64,000 nt of DNA, taken from positions 129,246,181-129,310,180 of the forward strand of contig CM075850.1 of assembly GCA_037975125.1 (NCBI GenBank). The letters are read 5' to 3'. The position numbers and the translations under genes were made by a program. Below the pieces are notes generated by a model, which saw only the letters and a program-made list of their open reading frames with translations, made no database searches and was not told the origin of the DNA. The DNA comes from Latrodectus hesperus (lineage: Eukaryota > Arthropoda > Arachnida > Araneae > Theridiidae). This document shows positions 23,295 to 34,322 of the stretch, piece by piece (the first letter of the stretch is position 1; each line of letters begins with the position of its first letter).

Positions 23295-23300
23295 AATAAA
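23295..23300 (+). terminator. Polyadenylation signal of peptide gene copy 2
   Basis: AATAAA 67 nt after the stop at 23228. Confidence 0.5.
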
Positions 23301-23589
23301 AATTATATAAGTATTTAAAGAAGACGGTATTATCTTGTACTCTTTCAGACGAATTAACTCAATATGTTTATAATGATTATTTACGAGAATATTCAATTTG
23401 AAAGCATTATATGTAGGAAACTCTTTAATTCTCAATGTAATCAGCCTCTACATTTGAGCAACTGTATCTCAAGCGCTATTTAAATTCACATTCATCTGCT
23501 ACTTCTATTCATTAAGAAAAGTGGTTACAGCATCTCATGCCAAACGTCACTACGCATATCCTTTTTAATGACCTTAAATACTTTCGTGT

Positions 23590-24600
23590 ACCTCAAATAG
23601 CCTATACCATTTTTTAATTTCTTTATTTGCTACAACAAAGTTTGAAACATTGTCTGAAATGATTAAGGAGCAGTTTCCTCTACGGGTGATAAATCGTTTT
23701 AAACAAAAAATCATTGATTCTGATGTTAGATTCGTGACTATTTCTAAATGTATTAGTAGTAAATTCCTTAGTAACTAGGCGAATAAATAAACAAATATAA
23801 GTTTTCTATAATGGCCCTTTTCTTTGACCTTATTTTTAATATAAAAAGAACCACACAGAAATAAATTCCAACTGCATTAAAGGAATAATCAGGATTAATT
23901 CTTTCAGCGGGCAAATCACCCATTAATTGCTAAGTTGGTTTAGGATTACACTTTACGCATATGATACATTTTTGTACTATAAATCTTCTTAAATACATAA
24001 ATCTTCTTCATTTGCAATAGGTATTTCATCGGTTTTTATATTATCATTTGAGTATAAAAATTCGGGACCGTTCCACCATAAAGATTTATTTACAAATTTT
24101 TAATGTTACAAGCTCGTGAGAGACAATCTGCAGGATTTTCCTTGCCAGGGCAGTGATACCAAGAGCAAATGTCAGTAATAGTTAAGATTCCGTTACCTCT
24201 GTTTTGAAAAAAGGTTTTCCAGTGTTTGTCAGATTCCTTTATCCAGTACAACACTATTTTAGAATTGGTCCAAAGGAAAATTTTACTTTTTTGAGTCCAT
24301 TAAAGTCTTAATTTTACTCGTAAAGCGAGCAGCTAATAATGCTCCGAAAATTTCGAATCTAGGAAAGGTTACCTTTTTGATTGGAGCAACTCTGCATTTT
24401 GATATTATCAGATTCATGGATATCTTGTCTGGTGTCTCGAAAATTTTGGTGCCTTCAGAAAATTTTAATGAACTGAAGTGACTATTTTGAAAGCGGGCAA
24501 GAGTAGTTTGTTCCTGTCTTTTAAAGCCGTGAGCCTTCCGGACGAGAACATTGATACCACTATTTTTCCGGAGGGACAATCCTTGTGGTCTTAATCCTGC
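23590..24600 (-). mobile_element. BEL/Pao retrotransposon remnant (RNase H to integrase)
   Basis: On the minus strand, in BEL/Pao order: RVAPIKKVTFPRFEIFGALL (24283-24579, typical of Pao polyproteins), then a WTNSK stretch and GKENPADCLSR, LWWNGPEF near 24075, MGDLPAERINPDY near 23900, and RRGNCSLIISDN (integrase Asp region) near 23660. Multiple frameshifts and stops; neither LTR was found. It sits downstream of the second peptide gene. Confidence 0.8.
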
Positions 24601-24609
24601 TTTTTACCC

Positions 24610-25290
24610 TTGAAAATATTTCCAAAAAACCAAGAGGTGTCGATGGCTGAGAGGCCTCACGAGCCCCCACCTTGTTCAAGGTGACTGCGGTTACATTTCC
24701 ATCTAGATTGACATGGGAAGGTATCCATTGTCATAGGACATGCAAAAACGTTTTATTTTGTTGAGTATCGGTGCTCCAGCATTGTCTCTCACACTTTGTC
24801 AATTGGTCAAGTGCTGAATTGCACTTTTGCTATCAGACACAATCTATAGTTCTTTTCTAGTTGGGAGGTTTTTAATAATATATATGTTCTATATGTATAA
24901 AAATATTTACAAAATTATGATTCTTTTGACAAGATAGAAAAAAATATATATTAAGTAATTGTTTCCTTTTTATTTAACTAACACAGACGTCTATAACATC
25001 CTTGCTACCTATTGAAGGTAATGGATGTTTCATTAAGTCCACACAGTCTTCAGAATACCTTAGAATTTAAACATCTCTTAGCTTATTCATGAGAGATTCC
25101 TGTGGAGATGTTAAACATCACATAGGATAATTTGTCATTAAACTGACAGGCATCACTACACATATAGAATGTATGAGGATGTATCGGTACATTTATTCTG
25201 TCAATATCATCTCTATATTGCTCTTTGTCACAATTTCAGAAAGCATTTGTAGTTATTATTTTTAATTACTTCCCTATACAGAGGTACTCT
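24610..25290 (-). mobile_element. Non-LTR RNase H and tail fragment
   Basis: The minus strand contains VLQWIPSHVNLDGN near 24700, the catalytic-His block of Jockey/I-type RNase H. Beyond it, 25290-25000 may be a related decayed piece. It abuts the BEL/Pao remnant, suggesting successive insertions. Ends are uncertain. Confidence 0.55.
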
Positions 25291-25919
25291 GGAAAAATTG
25301 TATCGTATGCATTTCATAAATTTTAAAATTTATTTATTGTACTTAGTCAGGTAAGTAGTTTATATAATACCGAAACGAAAATATATGAAGGTACATTAAT
25401 TATAGAAAAAAAACTGGAAACATTGATCGTTAATTATATAAAATGAATATTAATATTATCAACAACCTATAAATTAATAAAATAAACCTACTAAATAACA
25501 TGAATTTGGAATATAATATTTGACAAAAAATAGAATCATAACAAGAAAACACACACAAATTTGAAAATATTACAAATCTTTTTATCATGACATTTTCAAA
25601 TTTGTATATTACTAAATGCGTCGATTTGTGCATTAGCTTATAATAAAACAATAAGATTAATGTTTACTTCCATAGTCATCTAAAGCAGAAGCTTACGATT
25701 TTTAAATAAATATTCATAAACTTAACCACATATTCTCATATATTATTATTTATTGTGAAATTAAACATTACATTCATTATATAATTATTTCCCATTCATT
25801 AATGTTTGTAAAATTTATAAAATATATATAAAACAGAAATACACTATTTATTTGTAAGTATGTAGATATAAAAGAGATATAAAAGAGATAAACATAATTT
25901 GATTATATTCAACAGTTGG

Positions 25920-26160
25920 TAGAATATTCACATCAGACAATCACAAACTTTTCCCAATTATTGGATGATAGACAATGGTGTTTTCTTCCACTCGGTTGGG
26001 AAAAGACAGGTAAGGACTTTGGCCGATTTTTTAAGTGATATTTGCACCCCTTAATTCAATAATTTAACTCATCCTAAAGATGTTCTATAAAATTCAAATC
26101 TGGACTCTGGGTAGAGTAGCCCAATAGTAGTGCCATGTTCACACATTTTATTAATTTTAT
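25920..26160 (-). pseudogene. Tc1-like transposase C-terminal remnant
   Basis: Minus-strand reading gives YSTQSPDLNFIEHL with the catalytic Glu of the DD34E triad, then CKYHLKNR. The frames are broken, and no terminal repeats were identified. It differs from the Tc1 at 39343-40750. Confidence 0.6.
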
Positions 26161-26735
26161 ACAAAGAATATTAAAATTTTTATTAGGTTAATTAACTTGA
26201 TGTTTTTAATCTGAATTTTGTTTGGTACACTATATAGTAAAAAGAAAGCTACCCCTCTCTTATCAAAGAGAAAGCTACCCCTTTCAGTGTTCGTTCTATT
26301 GTTGCGGAATGATTACGATGGAAATGGTATGCTTATAATTCAAGATCATAGTTAGATTTTACTATCAGAAAGTTGTCTTTTCGATATCTGATTTAATCGA
26401 AAATGCGTTGCATACTTTAAAGGCAACTGAGCAACATTAAATCAACTTTGATAGCAATGTCATCCAAGAGAAATGATACCCCGAGATAGGTCAATTAATG
26501 AATGTTTTCTGCTTTTTCCCTACTTCCGAATTACTAAAACTCCTACTCGGCGCTTCCATATAATTTGTAGGAACTCAATTCTGGGTCACGTACAGAGAAT
26601 CATGCTGGTGCAGATATAAAGTGTTTAGTATAGTCATCCTCTAAATCGCAAAGAAGAATGTAAAATGGGTGTCAAGCTCGGAAATGAAATAAGTAAAAGG
26701 CTGTGAATCTGGTTACATTTTGTTTGGTAGTATAC

Positions 26736-27300
26736 TGTATCGCACTTCGGGGTTCGTATTGATTTAGAGTCAATAAAACAGTTTCTAAAAAATCACAAAA
26801 CATTTATTCGTAGAAATTTTTACAAGATATAGATGATTCCAACAATAGAAATCACTACTACACTACTTCAATTCAGCTAATACAACAGGAAATAGCTTCC
26901 AAATATAGCAGTCTCTAATTTATCTGACAAATAACTTCTATGTTCTAAACTATTATTCAAGACTGTTTTCTTCTTCACTTTTCTCCTTCTATACCAAGCG
27001 GCGTTATTTATACCTAACTTGCCGTGAAAATCTAAGATATTCTCCAGGTTCATGAAAAGTTCTAAGTTATCTCACTTAATATTGGTCATAGAACTTTGAT
27101 GAAGGAATTTTCCAGAAATATCTATTTTTCAAAGAGTGGTCGCCAAGAATCTTGCCAAAATAGTCACCTGATCTCTAGAGACATTGCTTTTAACGTAGAA
27201 TACGCTTAAATTGTGCAATATTTGCAGGAAAATTTGTGTTTTTCAGATCTGCATGAGATATTTTAAGATAAATACAAGTAATGTATCCAAATTTGTAACA
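26736..27300 (-). repeat. Solo LTR of the gypsy family seen intact at 32389-38683
   Basis: Minus strand starts TGTTACAAATTT and ends GCGATACA. In between it keeps the order of the intact LTR: CTTAAAATATCTCA, GATTCTTGGCGAC, TCTGGAAA, GGTATAAATAACGCCGC (TATA box), ACGAATAAA (polyA signal), and CAATACGAACCC near the end. It is flanked by a 4-bp direct repeat ATAC (26732-26735 and 27301-27304). No internal region is next to it, so it is a recombined solo LTR, clearly diverged from the young copy. Confidence 0.85.
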
Positions 27301-27339
27301 ATACTATTCTAGTTTTCTGATCGAACTGGCACCCAAATG

Positions 27340-27480
27340 AATCGTTCTTTGGCCTATGGTTCATCGTTCATGGATTTAAATCCCACCTCGTGTTTGGATA
27401 TGTTTAGTGGTATCGAATCTACCACAAAATATTACCGTTCAGTGGCAAAGAAACCAAATCCAGTTTTTCTAAACAACGCC
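27340..27480 (+). repeat. SINE copy (family shared with 49101, 55150, 61860)
   Basis: ATGGATTTAAATCCCACC (B-box-like) followed by GGATATGTTTAGTGGTATCGAATC, which aligns with the body of the three copies in and near the NRF gene. It is the most diverged of the four. Confidence 0.5.
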
Positions 27481-28239
27481 TAAATATATGAATAACATGT
27501 GTGGGTCTTTGAGTATCGTATTAAATCATTTAATCAATGCACCAGTTTGATGATGGTAGGCTGTTGTTATACTCGGATTATTGGAAAGACTTTCAACGTT
27601 TATAGGAGATTAACGGAATATCTCTAGACACTTGTTAGTTATTTAAACTCACTGATCAGCATTCTTCGATATGTTGAGCATTCTTAAATGTATAATTACT
27701 TAAATGATCGTTGAAGACTTTAATAAACTTATCAACATTTTTTAATCTCGAAGAAAGTTTGTGCAAATCTATTTCAATGGAAAGAAATGTAGTGAAAGTA
27801 AGTGATATGGACATGAAATGTCCTAGTAGCTGCTGCGAAATGATTTTCCCTTATTAGCATTCTCAGCTGCGCAAGATATATCAGCGTATATTTCAGTAGA
27901 GCCCTGGACAATCTCTCTCATTAGTCATAAAATATATTTTCTTTCGATTGAATTCGGGAGGAATAAAGCTGTTGCTTTTTAAATTCTCTATTTTAAATGA
28001 AACAAATTCAATATCTGAGCCACTGGGGTCTGTAAGCAATTATGTTTCCCCATTTTCATCATAAATTCCTAATATATAGTAAGAGATAAGAGCTATAGCC
28101 TAAATCATTAAAGCATACTTCTGTTTATGTCCTCAATAAAAATCAGTCCATTTTATTAACATTTACAAATGTTGGATGCAATCGTTAAAATCTTTGATAA
28201 AACGATTCTAATAAAAACAGTATTTCAAGAAGCACATAA

Positions 28240-28560
28240 TGTCATACATATTTTAGGTTGGGGTAAAATGCTTTACAGCTTTTACTTTATTTAACTCTGG
28301 GTGAACTGATACTAGACGTCAGAGAATCTTAGTTTGTCGATTCTAAGAAAACATTTCTTTTTATTTAAAATGAATCCAGCTTCTTGAAGGATTTTTAAAA
28401 CAATATTCAAACGTTGAATAGATACTCGAATGCATCAGACAACATAAATATGTCTTTCAAGTAAAGTGACGCTTTTTCCATTTTAAGTGTCATAGAAAGA
28501 TGTCTATCATTGTTTTGAAAGTAACTGTGACATTACAAAGAATGAAGGACATAATTTAAA
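28240..28560 (-). pseudogene. Decayed Ty3/gypsy reverse transcriptase
   Basis: Minus-strand pieces in RT order: SLCNVTVTFKTMIDIFL (family GLCNAPATF), SLYLKDIFMLSDAF (catalytic YLDD changed to YLKD), LQEAGFILNKKKCFL, and VHPELNKVKAVKHF. Many frameshifts. The diverged sequence suggests a lineage other than the intact element, or a much older copy. Confidence 0.7.
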
Positions 28561-29757
28561 ATATATAAACTTTTTTTAAGTTAAATCCAAGTCATTGTTG
28601 GGCAACTGAAGATGGTATTGTAATTTTGTCTTTTGCATGCACGTCTGCCTATGAAGGTGCTTGAGAGTTTTTCAGGTATCTTCCATTGCTTCATGTGAAT
28701 AGGACACGTTATCTATGAAAAATCTTTACAAAGCCAATATACTGCAATGGAATCTTAAAATACCTCATAACATAGGGGGAACACTATATATATGCAGTTT
28801 CAAAATAAAAGCTAATATAATTTCTTTAATAAATAAATAAAATTTTCTTTATAATTATTTTTAAGACGAACATCAGTATAACCAAATAATGTATTGTATA
28901 TCAATAAAAATCTATTTATGCATTTTTAATATAATAAGAACAGTTTTCTACACAAAAAAATCATTTTTCCTTGCCTTAGTCATAGCGTCGCTCAAATTTA
29001 AATAATCAGTGTTTCCGAGGTTGTTATGTATAGTTCGTTATATATAAAATTTTTGCAATGAATGGCAACTGCAATGCGAAATATTAATTACAATTCTCAT
29101 GGTAATAACTTCCAATATTTAAATATGTCTCATATTTGAAATTTAATATATTAATTTATTTAGAGATAAAATTTCCTTGCCAAAAAAAATGCTATTTGTT
29201 TAATAATAAAAATTAAAAGAAAAAGATTAAATATTTTTTTAATTTTGCTGTTTAAACTAAATATTCTCTATTTCGAATGGTATAGTTAGCTTAAAGAAGA
29301 GCTGAACCAACATTTAAACCAGAAACAGCATTAAATGCCATTCTAAAATACTTAATGAGTCTATATTAGAGAAAAAATGAAAGAAAACTTTTTTATTTTA
29401 TCAGACATAATTCAAAATGTTCAAAGTATTTCACTTCATTCAACTGTAGATGTACTGAACGTTATCAAAACAGAGGATAAGAAAAAAGCAATTTTTTGTA
29501 ATCTGTCTAAAAATACCTAAGTATTATCTGACTTACAAATATATACCACATACATGATTGAGATATAGAAATATGCATACATATAACGCTGCAAATTTAA
29601 ATAAATGCAAATTTCACTTTCAGAAACGGCCAATTATATATGCAGCTGAGCAAATAACTAGATTTCAATTGATATAGTTCTTCGTAAGTTATATTTAATA
29701 ATCAGTCTTTTCTTTAACAGAATTTCCGTTTTATATAGAAGATAAAGTCATTGAAAG

Positions 29758-29758
<1 letters not shown>

Positions 29759-29845
<87 letters not shown>

Positions 29846-29859
29846 AATATATATATATA
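29759..29859. repeat. (TA)n microsatellite
   Basis: About 100 bp TA array with a few interruptions near its right end. Confidence 0.9.
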
Positions 29860-31577
29860 AGGTATTCTGCGAGAAACTTATTCATATAAAAGTTGAAGTC
29901 TTCATATTTTATGCTAATATGAAATGAAATAATACATAGGTATATAGGTACATAGGTATATACGCATACACAATATACTATTACTTATGATATTATGTTA
30001 TTACTAGAATTATTGTTCTTAATATATACTATATAAACGTATAAGAGCAAAATTCATTTTGAAATGTACATATTTTGAGCCAAATTAAGACACATTTACT
30101 TTTAGAAATCTAAGTCTTAAAACTTACAATCTACTTAAAAAAAGGACTTGAATGTATATTTTTGAAAGTAAAGCTATTTTATTAACTTTATTATACGTAG
30201 ATAATTACAACCTTTACCATGGAGTTCCATACCTTGTAGGATCAACTTCCCTGCAATATGAATTATTATAGTTCAATTTTAATCCATGTTCATGGTCATA
30301 TTTGCTTTGGTATTTGATTAGTGTATTTACATTAATTAGTCAATTTTTTCTTAATTACAGAGAAGTTGTTCATACTTTAAAAAAATAAATATAAATTGGA
30401 ATATAAGTTTAAAAGATTTTTCTGAATCCTGAAATTTGAAATAAGTATATACTGTCGCATATTAATACCAATGTATTATTGTATTTGAAGTTTAAAATAG
30501 TTTTTACATATTAGTGTTACTACAATAACGAAACCTTAAAAGATTCAGTTCATTAAAAATTTATCAGCAAAGAAATTATTTATACTCCCACCGCAATTTC
30601 TGACCTCAAAACTACTATCCGATAATTTAATAAAGATAACTTTAGAAGAGTGTAAAGTTCATCAACTGCAAATTTAACAGTTGGACATGAATTTTTAATC
30701 AAACTCGACAAAAAACATTATTTCAAGACAAACCACATTATAAAGTTGGGAAATACCCTCTTATGTTACCGTCTATAGAAAAAGTAAAATATCAATACAG
30801 TTCTCTGTAAGGAAAGATGAAAGGTAAATTATATTAGAGTAAGATAATGAAATATCATATGTCTGACTCTCTTTTTATTAACAAAACCCTTTCACATCCC
30901 TATTGAGAATCTAGTTCACAAAATGTGGAGTTTCTTCTATAAAGTAACCACAAAGTGAATAATAAAAATTATTGAAATGTACATATGACAAATGAAGATT
31001 TGTAGATACTTAATTTAAATTGAAACGTATAGTTTGATACGTTTAAATAGTTAACATGAAACTGTTTGAGAATAAGAGTAGATGGGGAGATAAGAGAAAA
31101 AAGACTGCAGGTAAATAAGATGAGACGATTCTTCTTCAAAGTATATATTTTAAAATAATGTAATAATTTAAAATACGTGGTTTAAGTTTAAAAAACAATA
31201 CAAAAATTAAAACTTGAATTTCATAATTACAATTTATATTTTAACTTTGTATATTTATAATTAAGCTACGCCTTAAGAGGTAAGTATGAAAGATTTTTGG
31301 CTATAATGTACAAGCACGTCATGTTTAACTGTTTAAATATTTCAAATGAGTCATCCATTTAATGAATTAAGTGAAAATAATAAAACTATTTTTTAAAATC
31401 AAATTATACACTAAATTACTCAAAATAAGTTTAAATGTTATTGGAACAGTTACCGTTCATGACATAAATTTATAAAGTGCTTATCAGTCAGAACAGCGAA
31501 CTGTTTGTAGAATAGTAATTGTATTCCAGTTTGTAAAAAAAATAAGAAATATGAACACATTTTAATTTCTTAAACTT

Positions 31578-31727
<150 letters not shown>

Positions 31728-32025
31728 GGTTCGGTGGACTTATTATCAGCAATAATGACCGATAAATGTTAATTTATTTTAATTATATTTTCAAAGAACA
31801 AGATAAAGCTATTTACATATTTACAAATTGAATTTCAAAGCACATTGTCCGTTCTAACATCATTGTAGTGAATAATTCAAAGTTGATTGTCCTATCCATT
31901 TGAACGTTTTTATGTCTTCATTCAGGTTCTCCTCGTCTTTGTCTTCTCTCTCTCTTCTGCGGATGTGCGGATGTCCGACGGCGAACATGTGTATGGCCCT
32001 CTAATGGCGCTTTCAATTTTCAATC

Positions 32026-32028
<3 letters not shown>

Positions 32029-32115
<87 letters not shown>
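32029..32115. repeat. (TA)n microsatellite
   Basis: About 87 bp of TA dinucleotides. Confidence 0.95.
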
Positions 32116-32118
<3 letters not shown>

Positions 32119-32388
32119 GCAATGTATGTCTTTTATTTACCTAAATATACAATCATGAGATAAAATCCAGGTATTCCCTTTCTGGAATGCTCCAAGTTTT
32201 ATTTTTTTCACACTCAATGATTTTTTATTCACTTGAAAAACTTTTTTTCTTTGCAAGAATTCAAGAAATAATTTATTAATTTATAAAGAGCCAATAAAGA
32301 AGAAGTGAAGAAAAACCAAGAATAAATGCCCACATATAAGATATTAAAATATTTGCGAATATTTGTATTATATAACACAAATATATAT

Positions 32389-32996
32389 TGTTACAAATTT
32401 ATAAATAATGATTATATTTGTCTTAAAATATCTCAGACAGATCAGAAATTCTCACATTTTGGGCAAAAATTGCGGTATTTAGACGTGCTGTAGTTTAAAA
32501 GCGGATTTCCTAATGATTTGGCGACTTGGCGACAGTTGGCGAGATTCTTGGCGACTTGGCGACAGTTGGCGAGATTTTTGGCGACTTGGCGAGAAATCGA
32601 TACTTCTGGAAACATCCATCACCTAAGCTCTAGGACCAATATTTTTCGAGATAGCCTAGAAGCTTCCAGAACCTTGGCGAAATTGGTAGATTTCTCCGCC
32701 AAGTCAGGTATAAATACCGCAGCCCGACATGGAAGAGAGAGTTTTGTGAAGACAGTCAGTGAGTGAATACGCGCGATTGGTTGTGACTGCTAGTTGTTCT
32801 CTGTCTGAGGTATTTGAGACCTGTGATTGGAAGCTGTTTCTTATTATATCTGACGAATTGTAGCTGTATAATTGTGACTGTTACAGCGGGAATTTCGTTT
32901 ATTTAGTGAAGTTTTTTTACGAATAAAAGTCTTGTGTTCATTAAGTGGTCGCTTTATTCAACTCTCAATCAACACGAACCCGTGGAGCTCGGTACA
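32389..32996 (+). repeat. 5-prime LTR of gypsy element
   Basis: 608 bp. TATAAATA at 32709-32716 and AATAAA at 32922-32927 define a likely promoter and polyA signal. It carries one extra 30-bp GCGACTTGGCGACAG-type unit near 32520-32590 compared with the 3-prime LTR. Confidence 0.95.
32518..32592 (+). repeat. 30-bp minisatellite in the LTR U3
   Basis: Units start GCGACTTGGCGACAGTTGGC. Two full units plus a partial are in this LTR, one full plus a partial in the 3-prime LTR (from 38237). Unit-number change is the only indel between the LTRs. Confidence 0.9.
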
Positions 32997-32998
32997 AC

Positions 32999-33016
32999 TG
33001 GTGTCAGAATCGGGGT
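32999..33016 (+). promoter_or_regulatory. Primer-binding site, probably tRNA-Leu
   Basis: TGGTGTCAGAATCGGGGT begins 2 nt after the LTR. TGG complements a tRNA CCA end, and TGGTGTCAGAA is the usual complement of tRNA-Leu 3-prime ends. The tRNA identity is from recalled family knowledge. Confidence 0.7.
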
Positions 33017-33026
33017 TGAAGAGTTG

Positions 33027-34322
33027 ATGCAGCGTGTCACAAGAAAAATGGATATGGATTTAATGAAAAGTCTTCTCGAAAAATTAGCGGAGCAGATAGC
33101 TGAGATGAAAGCTGGACAAGAAGAGATGAAAGCTGGACAAGAAGAGATGAAAGCTAGACAAGAAGAGATGAAAGCTGGACAAGAAGCGATTAAAACCGAG
33201 ATGATGAAAGAGATAAAATCTGGACAGGAGGAGATGAAAGCTGGACAAGAGGAGATGAAAGCTGGACAAGAAGAGATGAAAGCTAGACAAGAAGAGATGA
33301 AAGCTGGACAAGAAGAGATTAAAACCGAGATGATGAAGGAGATAAAATCTGGACAGGAGGAACTTAAAAAGGAACTTAAGAAGGACATTGTAAGTGTTAA
33401 AGAAGAATTCTCCAACATCATTCAGGAGAAGATGAATGCAATGGAAGATAAGGTAACTTCAGTTGAAACTAAAGTTCTGGAGATAGAAGAAAACGTTGAA
33501 GAAGCATTAGACAATATGAATAAGAAGATTGAAAACTTGGAGAAGCAAATGTCAAACAAACATGAGGAACCCAACGTGGCATTTGTGCCTTCCCTAGCCA
33601 ATATTAAACTCTCAACATTTGATGGGAAATCATCCTGGCAAGTATACAAGACCCAGTTTATGATGGTAGCGGAAGCTAATGGATGGAATCCCCGAGCCCA
33701 AGCTTTTCACCTGGCGGCTTCTTTAAGAGGAGACGCGGCTGACATCCTCGAGACGCTTCCGGAGGAGCAGAGGCACGATTTCCAAGCCCTATCGAGTGCG
33801 CTTGAGCTGCGGTTTGGAGATAAGTGCACTAAAGAATATAGCAGACTACAGTTAAAGTCCCGCTATCAAAAAGCGGGTGAAAGTCTGCAAGAATTGGCTG
33901 CCGATATTCAGCGACTTTCCCATCTAGCATTTTCGGACTGCCCAGCTGAGACACGTCAAGATCTGGCTCTCCATCACTTCATCGATAGTGTGAGAGATCC
34001 GGAAATACAGAAAACACTTAGACTCGCCGATGTCAAAGATATTGGATCTGCCCTAGTCTACGCACATAAGATAGAGGCTGCCCAGCAGGCCGCGCGTAAA
34101 GACCGGCACTCAATCAGAGCCGTCTCTACTACTGATACGGACTATGATCTCAGAAAGCAAATCGAAGATCTGCGGCGAAAATTCCGTAACTTAGAAATGA
34201 GTAAAGGTGGCAGAAACACGAAAATTCAGTGTTGGACTTGCAGTGCAGTCGGACACGTTCAGAGAGACTGCCCGAAACGAAAAGATGGTGGAAATGATCT
34301 TCCACCACAGCAGGGAAACTAA
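33027..34322 (+). CDS. gag: Gypsy Gag polyprotein (431 aa) with coiled-coil repeats and zinc knuckle
   Basis: The start chosen is the ATG at 33027, just after the primer site; the frame is open upstream into the LTR, but that part is not expected in gag. Residues 27-112 are a heptad array (MKAGQEE-type), organised as two tandem 43-residue units, likely a long coiled coil. A second acidic coil follows to about residue 180. Residues about 195-365 look like the capsid domain (FDGKSSWQVYKTQF near the start, LRGDAADIL, and SDCPAETRQDLAL). The C-terminus has one CCHC knuckle, CWTCSAVGHVQRDC. Gag ends at TAA 34320-34322, directly after a GGGAAAC slippery site that would allow -1 frameshifting into pol. 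Confidence 0.93.
   Translation: MQRVTRKMDMDLMKSLLEKLAEQIAEMKAGQEEMKAGQEEMKARQEEMKAGQEAIKTEMMKEIKSGQEEMKAGQEEMKAGQEEMKARQEEMKAGQEEIKTEMMKEIKSGQEELKKELKKDIVSVKEEFSNIIQEKMNAMEDKVTSVETKVLEIEENVEEALDNMNKKIENLEKQMSNKHEEPNVAFVPSLANIKLSTFDGKSSWQVYKTQFMMVAEANGWNPRAQAFHLAASLRGDAADILETLPEEQRHDFQALSSALELRFGDKCTKEYSRLQLKSRYQKAGESLQELAADIQRLSHLAFSDCPAETRQDLALHHFIDSVRDPEIQKTLRLADVKDIGSALVYAHKIEAAQQAARKDRHSIRAVSTTDTDYDLRKQIEDLRRKFRNLEMSKGGRNTKIQCWTCSAVGHVQRDCPKRKDGGNDLPPQQGN
33105..33362 (+). repeat. Two 129-bp tandem units within gag
   Basis: Units 33105-33233 and 33234-33362, each coding for four MKAGQEE-type heptads, an IKTEMMKE segment and IKSGQEE. The lower-order period is 21 bp (7 codons). Confidence 0.93.

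Noticed and set aside
32934..33026. Gag starting inside the 5-prime LTR
   Set aside because: The frame is open there, but this segment spans the end of the LTR and the primer-binding site; the ATG at 33027 is the reasonable start.
32969..33421. 150-codon minus-strand frame rich in Phe-Ile-Ser-Ser-Cys
   Set aside because: Antisense shadow of the gag heptad repeats.
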